Positions 30,117 to 39,596 of a stretch of 46,341 nt of DNA are shown here, piece by piece (within the stretch, counting starts at the first letter, position 1; every line of letters begins with the position of its first letter). The notes beneath the pieces are model-generated. The model was not told where the DNA came from, ran no database searches, and saw only the letters and a list, made by a program, of their open reading frames with translations. The position numbers and the translations under genes are program-made. This stretch comes from a virus. The stretch covers positions 1 through 46,341 of the IMG/VR virus record IMGVR_UViG_3300024346_000124. One strand, given 5' to 3'.

Positions 30117-30494
30117 ATGGAAGAAAAATGGCTCCCAGTACCAATCAAGCAATTTGAGGGCTTGTACGAGATTTCCGACCAAGGGAGGCTAAGGTCTTGC
30201 CTCAAGACTACAAGTGACGGCAGAAGGCTTCCCAGCAGGGTAATTAAGCCTACTGCTACCAAGGCTGGATACTTACAGTTCAAGTTGCATAACAATAAGT
30301 TTAGGTTTAATGTAAATGCACACAAGATGGTTGCTATTACTTTCGGTCTCATTCATTGGAATGAACACTCTTTAACGAATATGCAGATTAATCACATTGA
30401 TGGAAACAAGCACAATAATTGTGCATCGAACCTAGAGGCTTGCACCCCTAGCGAGAATCTTATCCACGCTTACAAGACAGGACTTAGAAAGTAA
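30117..30494 (+). CDS. HNH homing-type endonuclease with NUMOD4
   Basis: The 125-aa protein starts with a NUMOD4 motif (WLPVPIKQFEGLYEISDQGR) and ends with the HNH_3 core: VNAHKMVAITFG, INHIDGNKHNN and NLEACTPSENLIHA. The catalytic His and Asn are present, so it looks active. Such genes are mobile and often sit free-standing beside conserved genes. It lies between tRNA-Thr and the virion genes; its stop overlaps the next start (TAATG). Confidence 0.9.
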   Translation: MEEKWLPVPIKQFEGLYEISDQGRLRSCLKTTSDGRRLPSRVIKPTATKAGYLQFKLHNNKFRFNVNAHKMVAITFGLIHWNEHSLTNMQINHIDGNKHNNCASNLEACTPSENLIHAYKTGLRK

Positions 30495-31951
30495 TGGCTG
30501 AAGACCCTTTTGCTAAGATTGTACAGGACTGGCAGGATGCCAACCCTACAGTAAGACCTAAGACAAAACAACCAGCGTCAGCAACTACAATCATTAGTAA
30601 CAATCCCAGAACTACTGGTACTGTTGCTGGTGCTTACTTTGCTGGAAGTAAAGCAGTTGGTGCATACCGTACTGGCATCCTTGAAGCAACACAGGCTCTT
30701 CGTGCAAGAGGAGTTGAAGAGGTTAAAATTGCTAAAGAACTTACTAAACTTGGATTTGATGTAACTTCCAGCACTCCTACAGGCGGTAAGGCACTTGCTA
30801 CTGCTGGTCGTGATATTGCTTCTAATTCACGGTGGGGTAATTTGCCTTGGGGTAAGGGTTATGAAAATGCAGCAAATATGGAAAGAATTCCTCAACTTAC
30901 AATGAGAGGAAGAGAAGCACTCCCTTATGTTGCTGATGCTGGAGCACCTACTAGACTTGTTTCTACTGCCGAATCCGCAGTAGTAGACGCTAAGAAACTT
31001 GCACAGGCTGTTGCTGATGGAAAGATTACTCCAGAACAGGCTCTGAAATTTTCTACAAAAGGACTACAGCCAGCAGTTGCTGACCCTGTATCTAGATGGG
31101 TAAAGGCTGGAAAAGGATATCAAGCAATTATGGGTGGCAGTCAGCCTGTAAATTCAATGGCATCTGTACGAAGCGGATTCAGAGGTAATAAGATTCCTAT
31201 GGCAATGGCTGGTATGGAACTTGGTGGAGCCGTGTATGATGTTGTTGGTGAAGATGGAGTTTTTAATAGAGAATATATGAAACAGGTTGGAAAATCTAAA
31301 GACCCACTTATTCAAGGTCTTGGTGTAGCACTTGCTGGGCTTCAGTCTACCAAAAGAATTGGCAGAGGTGCTGGCGAGGCTCTTACATTTGGCGGTCTTG
31401 GTATGTCTGGTCTTCCAGACGCTGGAGAAAGAAGAGATGCTATTGAAAATGCCCATAGAATCTTTAGAGAAGAAAAGGCAAAGGTTACTGGAGACTCAAG
31501 CAAAAGTCATCCAGTTGAACTAACTCATACTTATCCGTTGAGCGACAATCACGGTCTTAAGCAGAATGAAAACGAAAAAGGAAACGAACTGTTTAAGGCA
31601 GTTGAGTCTTCTCCTAGATTTAAGGCTATTTATTCCAAGGAACTTGCTAGACTTGGTGTGCCACAAAGTATGTGGACTCCCGATGTGTATAAGGGTCCAG
31701 AACACGAATACAGCATCGATATGAATGACAACATTAGAGCAACGCCTTTTGGTTCTGCCCTTGAAAGACAACAGATGCAAATTGCGTTTGAAGATGCTTC
31801 TCTGCAAAAATACAACAGAGGGCGGTCTGTACTTAATGTTGACCCTTCTGCTGGACCAATGGGTTGGAGTACTATTAGAGGTACAGACCCAAGAGATTTA
31901 GGTCTTAATCCAGATGCTGGAAACTATTCTACTGACGGATTTATTCGATAA
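30494..31951 (+). CDS. 485-aa probable virion protein
   Basis: The family is not recognised. It has an Ala/Gly-rich stretch near residues 45-60 (TVAGAYFAGSKAVGAY), helical middle parts, a Gly-rich segment near 290-310 followed by GERRDAIENAHRIF, and a polar C-terminus. The last arrangement recalls the 692-aa protein at 12807. It is located just before the large terminase with abundant AGA codons, so it belongs to the late unit. Confidence 0.6.
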   Translation: MAEDPFAKIVQDWQDANPTVRPKTKQPASATTIISNNPRTTGTVAGAYFAGSKAVGAYRTGILEATQALRARGVEEVKIAKELTKLGFDVTSSTPTGGKALATAGRDIASNSRWGNLPWGKGYENAANMERIPQLTMRGREALPYVADAGAPTRLVSTAESAVVDAKKLAQAVADGKITPEQALKFSTKGLQPAVADPVSRWVKAGKGYQAIMGGSQPVNSMASVRSGFRGNKIPMAMAGMELGGAVYDVVGEDGVFNREYMKQVGKSKDPLIQGLGVALAGLQSTKRIGRGAGEALTFGGLGMSGLPDAGERRDAIENAHRIFREEKAKVTGDSSKSHPVELTHTYPLSDNHGLKQNENEKGNELFKAVESSPRFKAIYSKELARLGVPQSMWTPDVYKGPEHEYSIDMNDNIRATPFGSALERQQMQIAFEDASLQKYNRGRSVLNVDPSAGPMGWSTIRGTDPRDLGLNPDAGNYSTDGFIR

Positions 31952-33559
31952 GTGGACGAGTTAAACTTCACGCCTTCTCCGCATCCGTTCCTTAAGATGC
32001 CAGATATCAAGATGCTCGTTGAGCGTCTTGGTATTGAGAAGACCGCTGAAGTTCTTGAACTTAGAGAAGACAAAATTCTTGCTGAACAGTTAGACCCATT
32101 TCGTCACGGCTTTGAACCAGAACATTGGCACGAAGCAGATAGGTTGATTAAAGAGAAGCAGGAATTGCTTGTGTTGGGTGGCAACCGTGCTGGCAAAACA
32201 GAGTGGATGGCAAAGCGTGTAGTGCAGACCTTAGTCGGCAAAAAGAACGCAATGGTTTGGTGTCTTCACACAACTCAGAAATCCAGCATCCAGATGCAAC
32301 AGAATGTTGTCTGGAAGTATATGCCTCCAGAATTAAAAAATCTCAAAAAGGGCAAGGTAACTAACATTGCGTACAGTCAGAAGAATGGATTTTCCGAAGA
32401 GTCCTTTATTCTTCCTAATGGTTCGCAATGTGTGTTTATGAATTACGCCCAGAAGCGAGATGTTATTGAAGGTGGCGAGTGTGACCTTATCTGGTGCGAT
32501 GAACTTGTGCCTATGGACTGGGTTGAGACCTTGCGATACCGTCTTGTTACTCGTAGAGGCAAACTGGCAATTACCTTTACCCCTATTGCTGGCTACTCGC
32601 AGGTGGTTAAGGAGTTTGTGTCTGGTTGTAATTTTATTAAAACCCTTCCCGCCACTATCCTAGACCAGAATAATGTCTATGTTGGGGGCTGTCCAAAGGG
32701 ACATATGCCATTTACGGCTCATTCCTATCGTGGAAACGCTTCCGTAATCTGGTTTCACTCTCAACTTAACCCTTACAACCCCTTTGATGAGTTAGTTAAG
32801 ACTCTTACAGGCAAAAATTTGTACGAACAGAAGATTCGTGCTTACGGCTGGGCTGATAATACGGTTGGAAACCAGTTTCCAAGGTTTGGAGACAAGAATA
32901 TTGTGCCATTAAAGGCTCTACCAGAAGAAGGAACCAATTATATGGTTGTAGACCCTGCTGGAGCCAGAAACTGGTTTATGATTTGGGCAAGAAAGGCTCC
33001 AGACGGCAATTTGTTTATCTACAGAGAGTTTCCAGACATTTCGTATGGTGAATGGGCTTTGCCTAGTGAGAAAGCAGACGGTAAAGAAGGTATGGCTCAA
33101 AGAAATGGTGCTGGTATGGGTATTGATGACTACAAGGTGACTATTAAGACTTTAGAGGGCAACGAGGAGATATTAGAACGCTATATCGACCCTCGTGCGG
33201 GTGCGACACAGGCAATTGGGCGAGACGGAGGCACATCCGTCATCGAGTTGCTAGACGGAGGTGATAAGCCAATGTATTTCGCACCCTCGGCTGGAGTTGC
33301 TATAGAGCAAGGCGTTGCTATGATTAATGACCTGTTGGCGTTTGACATTAATGAACCGCTATCTCCGCTCAACCAGCCAAAACTTTATATTACAGAAAAC
33401 TGTAAAAACTTAATCTACTGCCTACGAGAGTGGACAGGTCACGATGGTGACAAGGGGGCAACAAAAGACCCTATTGACTGTTTGAGATATTTAGTAGTAA
33501 TGCAACCAGAGCATATTGACGATAAGTCAATTCCTATCAATGTACCCTTTTCATACTAA
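31952..33559 (+). CDS. terL: Terminase large subunit
   Basis: The 535-aa protein has Walker A GGNRAGKT (76-83), Walker B DLIWCDE (178-184, Glu184 catalytic), and a C-terminal RNase-H-like nuclease with Asp334 (MVVDPAG), Asp413 (YIDPRAG) and Asp509 (KDPIDCLRY). It pumps DNA into the prohead and cuts the concatemer. GTG start directly after the previous stop. The stop overlaps the portal start (TAATG). Type of ends (pac, cos or direct repeats) cannot be told from this protein by eye. Confidence 0.95.
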   Translation: MDELNFTPSPHPFLKMPDIKMLVERLGIEKTAEVLELREDKILAEQLDPFRHGFEPEHWHEADRLIKEKQELLVLGGNRAGKTEWMAKRVVQTLVGKKNAMVWCLHTTQKSSIQMQQNVVWKYMPPELKNLKKGKVTNIAYSQKNGFSEESFILPNGSQCVFMNYAQKRDVIEGGECDLIWCDELVPMDWVETLRYRLVTRRGKLAITFTPIAGYSQVVKEFVSGCNFIKTLPATILDQNNVYVGGCPKGHMPFTAHSYRGNASVIWFHSQLNPYNPFDELVKTLTGKNLYEQKIRAYGWADNTVGNQFPRFGDKNIVPLKALPEEGTNYMVVDPAGARNWFMIWARKAPDGNLFIYREFPDISYGEWALPSEKADGKEGMAQRNGAGMGIDDYKVTIKTLEGNEEILERYIDPRAGATQAIGRDGGTSVIELLDGGDKPMYFAPSAGVAIEQGVAMINDLLAFDINEPLSPLNQPKLYITENCKNLIYCLREWTGHDGDKGATKDPIDCLRYLVVMQPEHIDDKSIPINVPFSY

Positions 33560-35796
33560 TGAGTAAACAAGACAAATTTATGGGAGATAACACTACTGAC
33601 GATAAACTGTTGTATGGTAGCGAAACTCCAGATATTCAGCAGTTAATCTTTGAACTTAACCGTTCTTACCTGTTTGGCTCCAATGTTCACGAAGTTAACG
33701 ATAATGATGATATTCGTTATTGCAGATGGAATGGTCAAACTTCTGACGGTAAAAAATTTAGCAAAAACCGTGATGAAGATGACCCTGCATTGCCGTTTGA
33801 AGGTGCATCCGATGCAAGAGTCAGACTGATTGATAGAATTATCAATGAACAGACGGCTCTTTGGATGAACTCATTAAAGGGTGCTAAACTTGGTGTGTCT
33901 GGAAGAACTTCCGATGATTCTGCTACTGCTGGCGGTATGCAGATGCTTTTAGAGTATGTTGCTAGAGGAAGACAGAACCAAGAGATGAGAAGAGAGGCTG
34001 AAATGCTTGGTCAATACACAAACCAGTATGGTTGGTCTGCTATGCATATTGGTTGGGAGCAAGAAATGGGTACTGTTGAAGAACGCTTTACAATTTCTGA
34101 CTTGGTAAATGTTGCCACAGAAATGGCTAGTCAGAATCCAGAAAGCCCTCTTGCTTCTCTTCCTTCTATCATTCTAGACCCTGCTCAAGACGAACTTGCT
34201 GTAACTTTGGTTGCTAACTATATGCCTTCAATGTCCGAAAAGGATATCAGAAGAATGGTTAAGGAATTAAGAGAACAGTCGTATGCTGTTATTTACAAGG
34301 AAACTCTTATTAAGAATCTTCCTGTTGTTACTGCCCTTAAGCCGTATGACGAAATTTCGTTCCCGCCAGAAACTATTGACCTACAGAAGGCTCGTCTAAT
34401 TTTCAGAAAAGTCTTTATGACTGAATTGGAAGTTCGTGCTATGATTAACACGGATGACTGGAGTGAAGAAGGCGTTGATGATGCTATTAAAACCAAGGGT
34501 ATGTTTACTCTTTGGAGAGACCCTAATATTGTTCCTGTTAACCGTTCAATGAACGACTACAGAAGCAAGACCGCTAACCTAATTGAGGTTAGTTATGCTT
34601 ACTATAGACAGTTGAATGAAGCAGGTAACCCTTGCATCTATTACACTATCTTTTCACCCAATGCACAGGGTGATACATATTTGAAGCACGGCAAACTGGG
34701 TTACGCTCACGGTAAGTATCCGTTTGTTGTGCTTCGCAGGGAGTACATTCGCAAAGCCGTTTACGAAAGCCGTGGAATCACCGACATCCTATCGACAGAC
34801 CAAGCGGAACTAAAAGCACAGCACGACTCAATGAGAGACCGTACTGCTTTTGAAACTGTTCCTCCCCTAATGTATAAGAGACGAGTTGGTGGGACTGGAA
34901 GAATCGGACCAGCAATGCTACTCCCTGTTTCAGATGTAAACGACTACAAGTGGATGGAGCCACCGAAGGGTACTCCTACTATTGCTGAGTTTGTTGTGAA
35001 CACGGTTGAAAAGAACGCTTCTGCTTACTTTGGTCTTGTGCGTGAGGATACCCCTCCTGCTCTTGCTCAGATGCTTCAGCAGAACTCAGTTGATAACTGG
35101 CTTACTGCTTGGACTGAAATCTACAGCCAGATGCTTCAACTTTCTCTCCAGTATATGGATGTTGTTGAAGTTGAAAGAATCACATCACTTCCTATGCCAA
35201 AGGTAATTGATAACATTACCCATCAGTACGATTTTGAAGTTAAGTTTGATGTCCGTAATCTGTATTCCGACTTGGTGTTGGAAAAACTACAGGCTATCTC
35301 GCAGTTTGTCCTTCCGATGGATAGCGGTGGTGTCATTGATAGGAATAGAATGGTTCAGAAGGCTATTGAAGCCATTGCACCAGACTCTGCAAAGGAACTC
35401 ATTATTAACAATGCATCTGCATCCCAGAGGCTGTATAAGGATGTCCAGACTGAGATTGGTATGATGATGCTTGGCAACGAGGCTAGTTATGTCGAAAACG
35501 ACCCTACGGCTTCTACCAAGATGCAGTACTTGCAGGACATTATGAGCAAGAACCAGAAGGCTCAACAGGCTTCCCAGCAAGACCAGATGTTTGGTCTACT
35601 TCTTCAGAACTATGTCAAAAACCTGCAAATGTCGGTTATGCAGGAACAGAACAAGCAGATTGGCAGAATTGGCGTATCTCCTGTTGCTGATAAGATGAAA
35701 CAGGAAGGTCAAGGCGGTCAGCAGTCTCCTACTATTAATAACAACATTAATGTAAACTCTAACAATCAACAGCCACAAGGAAATGAAGGATACTGA
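33559..35796 (+). CDS. Portal protein
   Basis: At 745 aa, placed between terminase and scaffold/capsid genes as portals are. It shows an N-terminal acidic part, a region SDARVRLIDRIINEQTALWMNSLKG, a long alpha/beta middle, and a helical end rich in Gln and Asn (from about 650). Podovirus portals of this size have an extended C-terminal barrel, and the helical end fits this. It forms the dodecameric DNA channel and docks the terminase. Confidence 0.88.
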   Translation: MSKQDKFMGDNTTDDKLLYGSETPDIQQLIFELNRSYLFGSNVHEVNDNDDIRYCRWNGQTSDGKKFSKNRDEDDPALPFEGASDARVRLIDRIINEQTALWMNSLKGAKLGVSGRTSDDSATAGGMQMLLEYVARGRQNQEMRREAEMLGQYTNQYGWSAMHIGWEQEMGTVEERFTISDLVNVATEMASQNPESPLASLPSIILDPAQDELAVTLVANYMPSMSEKDIRRMVKELREQSYAVIYKETLIKNLPVVTALKPYDEISFPPETIDLQKARLIFRKVFMTELEVRAMINTDDWSEEGVDDAIKTKGMFTLWRDPNIVPVNRSMNDYRSKTANLIEVSYAYYRQLNEAGNPCIYYTIFSPNAQGDTYLKHGKLGYAHGKYPFVVLRREYIRKAVYESRGITDILSTDQAELKAQHDSMRDRTAFETVPPLMYKRRVGGTGRIGPAMLLPVSDVNDYKWMEPPKGTPTIAEFVVNTVEKNASAYFGLVREDTPPALAQMLQQNSVDNWLTAWTEIYSQMLQLSLQYMDVVEVERITSLPMPKVIDNITHQYDFEVKFDVRNLYSDLVLEKLQAISQFVLPMDSGGVIDRNRMVQKAIEAIAPDSAKELIINNASASQRLYKDVQTEIGMMMLGNEASYVENDPTASTKMQYLQDIMSKNQKAQQASQQDQMFGLLLQNYVKNLQMSVMQEQNKQIGRIGVSPVADKMKQEGQGGQQSPTINNNINVNSNNQQPQGNEGY

Positions 35797-36010
35797 TTAT
35801 AATATTGGCACATTTGCATTTACCGCTCCTAACCCGCTCTGGGAGCATATTTTGTATATTGTTGACCTAAACATTCAGTCTGAAACCAATAGGGCGTTGC
35901 AACAGGATGTAGTTGGTGAAACTCGTGTTCACCAATGCGGTAGAGCCTCTGCAATGACCGATTTCAAGAACCTGCTCCTTGAAGAGCGAGCCAAGGCTCT
36001 GAAAGAATAA
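35783..36010 (+). CDS. Hypothetical 75-aa protein
   Basis: A small helical protein (HILYIVDLNIQSETNRAL, FKNLLLEERAKALKE) overlapping the portal end by 14 bp, with one of the few Shine-Dalgarno-like stretches (AAGGA). No family is recognised; position suggests a head-assembly accessory. Confidence 0.6.
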   Translation: MKDTDYNIGTFAFTAPNPLWEHILYIVDLNIQSETNRALQQDVVGETRVHQCGRASAMTDFKNLLLEERAKALKE

Positions 36011-36021
36011 TTTTACAATCG

Positions 36022-36048
36022 CTTGACACTTGTAAAAAAGGTGTCAAG
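36022..36048 (+). promoter_or_regulatory. Inverted repeat upstream of the scaffold and capsid genes
   Basis: CTTGACAC (36022-36029) pairs with GTGTCAAG (36041-36048); an alternative, mutually exclusive stem joins ACACTTG (36026-36032) with CAAGTGT (36045-36051). It contains a TTGACA word but no matching -10. It lies in the 108-bp gap before the scaffold gene, where a capsid promoter or attenuator would be useful. No T-run follows. Confidence 0.4.
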
Positions 36049-36118
36049 TGTGAGTCCAACAGTTTCTGGAAGTCTGTAAAAATCCTGCCTAAAACAAAAG
36101 CACTTTAGACTTATTCTA

Positions 36119-37087
36119 ATGACCCCCGATAATAAAACTGGAAACGAGAATACCTCCAGCCCCGAAAATTCTCAACAGGAAGATTCTTTTCCTAGTTCTA
36201 GCGTTCTAAACGATAGACTGAACCAACTTCTGTGGGACGATGAATCCGCACCACAGACGGAAGAAGGCGAAGCCGATAGTAATCAGCCAGAAGTCCAGCA
36301 GACTGAAAGTGAGCCAGAAATGGACACTAACACAGATACTGATGGCGAAGAGGTTCATTCAAAGTCCGAGGGAGAGCAAGAGGAGGTATCTCGTGGTGTA
36401 CAGAAGCGTATCGATAAGTTGACGGCTAAGAGAATGGAAGCGGAAGCAACCATCACTCAGTTGAAGGCAGAACTCGAAAACGCCAAGACCACGGCATCCA
36501 AGCCTGTATATGAAGACAGAAGTATTCCTTTTTCCAATATTGATTCGATTGCTGAAATTGAGGCAGAGATTGCCCAAGCAAGGTCGGTCAGAAATTGGGC
36601 AGATGAAAATGCTGATGGAATCACAGTTACAGACAAAGATGGGAATGAAGAGTACTTTGACCCTGCCAAATTAAGGCAGATTAAAGTTAACGCAACGAAG
36701 GCACTTGAAGAAGGGCTACCAGAGCGTTACAAGTACATTCAGACTAGAGACCAAGTCGAAACCATTGCTAATAAGGAGTACTCGTGGTGGAAGGATAATT
36801 CGTCCAAGGAAAAGCAGATTGCAGAATCGTTTCTTAGGTCGTTTCCCCAAATCAAGAGATTTCCAGATTACAAGATGGTTATTGGGGACTACATTCGTGG
36901 AGTCCGAGCCAGAGAAAACGGTAGCCGTCAAACTACCATTTCAAAAGCACCTGTTCAGCCTCGTTCTAGTGGTGTAGCACCGACTGTTCAAAAGCAGGAA
37001 GTTCGCAGTCAGAACGCATACGCCAAGTTCGCCCAGTCTGGGAGAACGGAAGACCTTACAGATATTATTATGAACAAGTTCCTGTAA
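36119..37087 (+). CDS. Scaffolding protein
   Basis: The 322-aa protein has an extremely acidic, disordered N-terminal third (Glu/Asp/Ser/Gln), a coiled coil near 95-125 (RIDKLTAKRMEAEATITQLKAELE), and a basic C-terminal part. It lies directly upstream of the major capsid gene. This composition and place are typical of phage scaffolds, which guide prohead assembly and then leave. No protease gene is recognised. Confidence 0.8.
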   Translation: MTPDNKTGNENTSSPENSQQEDSFPSSSVLNDRLNQLLWDDESAPQTEEGEADSNQPEVQQTESEPEMDTNTDTDGEEVHSKSEGEQEEVSRGVQKRIDKLTAKRMEAEATITQLKAELENAKTTASKPVYEDRSIPFSNIDSIAEIEAEIAQARSVRNWADENADGITVTDKDGNEEYFDPAKLRQIKVNATKALEEGLPERYKYIQTRDQVETIANKEYSWWKDNSSKEKQIAESFLRSFPQIKRFPDYKMVIGDYIRGVRARENGSRQTTISKAPVQPRSSGVAPTVQKQEVRSQNAYAKFAQSGRTEDLTDIIMNKFL

Positions 37088-37104
37088 CCTAAAAAACTAC
37101 TACT

Positions 37105-38136
37105 ATGGCAAGTCTAACAGAAAGAAATATCGTCAGCGGTAAGCGGGAAGCCCTCGCTGACATCATCTCGCTCATCGATGCGAAGTCCACTCCGTTCACC
37201 TCTATGGCTCCCAAGGTTGCTAAACCTGGCAACACGCTGTTCAGATGGCAGGCTGACTCCCTCCCCACCGTTACCTCCGAACAGGCTGGTATCGTTGACG
37301 GTACGGATGTTGACCCGAATGGTGCTTCCATCAAGAACTTCGTTAAGGACGGTGCTACTCAGTACCGCTACGAACTCTCCAACCACATTCAGATTTTCAG
37401 ACAGGCAACTCGTGTGTCTCCTCTGACAACTGATATCGCTGTCATCGCTGGTGTTAAGTCGGAACTCGCCAACAATGTTGGTAAGGCTACCGAAACCATC
37501 AAGCGTACTATGGAGAAGACTCTTTGCTCTGGCAATCTTCCCAAGGCTGACGATGGCGTTTCGCAGGGTTATGCTACTCGTGGTCTCGATGGCTGGATTA
37601 AGAACGACTTCACAGGTGACACCTATCTGGCTGTCCCTGCTCCGTTCCGCACTCCTACCGCCAGCATCTCCACGGTTGGTACTGCCCTCCTTGATGAAAC
37701 GGTCTGTCAGAATATGCTTGCTTCCGTCTTTGAACAGACTGGTCGCTCGCAGTCCTTTGACGGTCTCGTTGGCTACAAGTTGAAGCAAGCCTTCACGAAC
37801 CTCACCTATACGACCAGACAGAATGGTACGGCTAATACCGCTTCGGTCATCAGAACTCTTAACAGAGACTCTGAAGCCAGCGTGTACAAGTCTGGTATCG
37901 ATGTCTTCGAAGGTGACTTTGGCTCGATTCGTCTGCATACCTCTCTCTTCCTCAAGAACAACTTCTGCGGTTACCTGCTGAATATGGACTTGGTTGGCGT
38001 GGGTTATGGTGGCAACATCGCACAGGTCAAGGAACTGACTGACAATGGTGGTGGTCCTGCTCGACTTGTCGAAGCCGTGGCTACTTGCATCGTCAAGAAT
38101 CCCCTTGGTCTCGCTAAGTTCGACTTCACCTCGTAA
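37105..38136 (+). CDS. Major capsid protein
   Basis: The 343-aa protein (MASLTERNIVSGKREALADIISLIDAKSTPF...) fits the SU10/DUF5309-type HK97-fold capsid family: an N-terminal helix, STPFTSMAPK, a TSEQAGIVDGTD-like loop and TLCSGNL. It follows the scaffold. Codon choice is more biased than in its neighbours, with GTC/ATC/CTC endings common, as expected for the most abundant protein. The leader AAAAAACTACTACT has A at -3, -6 and -9 and no Shine-Dalgarno. Confidence 0.88.
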   Translation: MASLTERNIVSGKREALADIISLIDAKSTPFTSMAPKVAKPGNTLFRWQADSLPTVTSEQAGIVDGTDVDPNGASIKNFVKDGATQYRYELSNHIQIFRQATRVSPLTTDIAVIAGVKSELANNVGKATETIKRTMEKTLCSGNLPKADDGVSQGYATRGLDGWIKNDFTGDTYLAVPAPFRTPTASISTVGTALLDETVCQNMLASVFEQTGRSQSFDGLVGYKLKQAFTNLTYTTRQNGTANTASVIRTLNRDSEASVYKSGIDVFEGDFGSIRLHTSLFLKNNFCGYLLNMDLVGVGYGGNIAQVKELTDNGGGPARLVEAVATCIVKNPLGLAKFDFTS

Positions 38137-38143
38137 CTAATTC

Positions 38144-38509
38144 GTGGCTGAAGATATCGTTCAGTCACTTGTCGATGTGATTCCCGCCCATCTCCATAAG
38201 GATTTGGAGCGGGAACTCATCCACGGTTGGAGAATGAATGAGGCTGTCGCAAAGGCTAACGCCACCAAGATGGCTCATTTCAACCATACGCACGAAGCCA
38301 ACAATATTGAAGGTTTCGGGCGTAAGGTTGCCAACATTCCAGATGATGCTTTTCACTATTGGGGTCATAGACTTGGCTACGATTGCTGGAAGGATAAACA
38401 ATTTATGCGGGAGTTCCTTCGGGATAACCCAGAATGTGCGGTGCGGAATTATGTTAAAAAGACAGTAGTCCAAGGCACAGTATTCGGTGCTGACGGATTC
38501 ATCACCTAA
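38144..38509 (+). CDS. Hypothetical 121-aa protein
   Basis: GTG start 7 bp after the capsid stop. Mostly helical with several His and Trp residues (MAHFNHTHEA, FHYWGHRLGYDCWKDKQFMREF). Position between capsid and neck genes suggests a head-completion or capsid accessory role. The stop overlaps the next start (TAATG). Confidence 0.65.
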   Translation: MAEDIVQSLVDVIPAHLHKDLERELIHGWRMNEAVAKANATKMAHFNHTHEANNIEGFGRKVANIPDDAFHYWGHRLGYDCWKDKQFMREFLRDNPECAVRNYVKKTVVQGTVFGADGFIT

Positions 38510-39282
38510 TGCGTACCACAGAATTTTCCCAAATCCTATTTGAGTCGTTGCAGTATAGCGGTAACGACAGACACAATATTAATGACGAGACCTTTGCACA
38601 GTTTAGAGACTTTGCTTCGGCTCGTATGCGTGAAGTTTGGGAGTCACAGGAGTTCCCAGACCTAATCAGACTTACTACATTTACTGCCCTTACTGACACG
38701 GCTGGAGTAACTTACTTTGCTCCGCTGGCTACGGCTGGTGAAGTTCTTGGTGTATTTGACAAGAACCCACAAATCACCTCCAGAGCACTTGAACTTAAAT
38801 ACGAGATTTATGACCTAGGCACATCCGTAAGGGTGATTCTTCCTAGCGGTCTATTTACGACTGGTTTCTATTCTTATAGAACTAAGTTCGTCCCCCTTAC
38901 TGGCACAATCTGGAAAGCCACAGATGTGTACTACCAGAATGCACAGATTTATTTTGACTCTGGCTCCGCTACTGGCACTTATGTTCCTGTAACTGGTAAG
39001 CCTCACAGCGGTGATTTCTACTACTGTACCATTAGTTCTACTACGGCTGGCTCTAACCCAAGCAATAACCCTACCCAATGGACAAAGATTTCAATTCCCT
39101 ACATCTTTGGCAACTATATGGCTTGGGGGATGGCGGCTAATTTCCTAATCTCTGAAGGCAAGATTCAAGAAGGTGCTGGTCTTGAACAGAAGGCTGAAAT
39201 GATGATTGCCATTGAAGTAGACAAATATTGCAGACAGCAAAATCAAACACGAAAAATCAACTTTACTAACCCATACGCTTAA
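38509..39282 (+). CDS. Neck/head-tail adaptor-like protein
   Basis: The 257-aa protein has N-terminal helices (FAQFRDFASARMREVWESQEFPDLIRL), a beta-rich middle and a C-terminal helical end (EGAGLEQKAEMMIAIEVDKYCRQQ). This helix-beta-helix order, placed after the capsid gene and before the fibre and nozzle genes, fits a podovirus adaptor (gp4/T7 gp11-like). There is no direct motif, so the role is inferred. Confidence 0.65.
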   Translation: MRTTEFSQILFESLQYSGNDRHNINDETFAQFRDFASARMREVWESQEFPDLIRLTTFTALTDTAGVTYFAPLATAGEVLGVFDKNPQITSRALELKYEIYDLGTSVRVILPSGLFTTGFYSYRTKFVPLTGTIWKATDVYYQNAQIYFDSGSATGTYVPVTGKPHSGDFYYCTISSTTAGSNPSNNPTQWTKISIPYIFGNYMAWGMAANFLISEGKIQEGAGLEQKAEMMIAIEVDKYCRQQNQTRKINFTNPYA

Positions 39283-39596
39283 TGTCCTCCTCCTATATTA
39301 ACTTCTCCTCCCCATCCGTAAGAAAGATGGCTCATTCGGACATCACTATGTCCGCTACGCCTAATACGGTTGTAGAAATCCTTACCCCTCCTGCTCTTCC
39401 CACCAGAAGAACAATGGTGTTTATTCAGAACAAGTCTGCCACCGCCAATGTGACTGTCATTTTTGATAGTGTTGGTGCTGTCGGAATTCTTGTTCCTCCG
39501 CTTAGTAACATTAACATTGATAACTACAACGGTACTGTCAGATGCAGTTCGTCTGTTGCTAGTACTGTCGTTCACCTCGCTTACGCACAGGTCTAA
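39282..39596 (+). CDS. Small beta-rich virion protein
   Basis: A 104-aa protein rich in Ser/Thr/Val with strands such as RTMVFIQNKSATANVTVIFDS and GTVRCSSSVASTVVHLAYAQ. It looks like a beta-sandwich of the kind seen in head or tail decoration proteins. Stop-start overlaps on both sides. Confidence 0.6.
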   Translation: MSSSYINFSSPSVRKMAHSDITMSATPNTVVEILTPPALPTRRTMVFIQNKSATANVTVIFDSVGAVGILVPPLSNINIDNYNGTVRCSSSVASTVVHLAYAQV

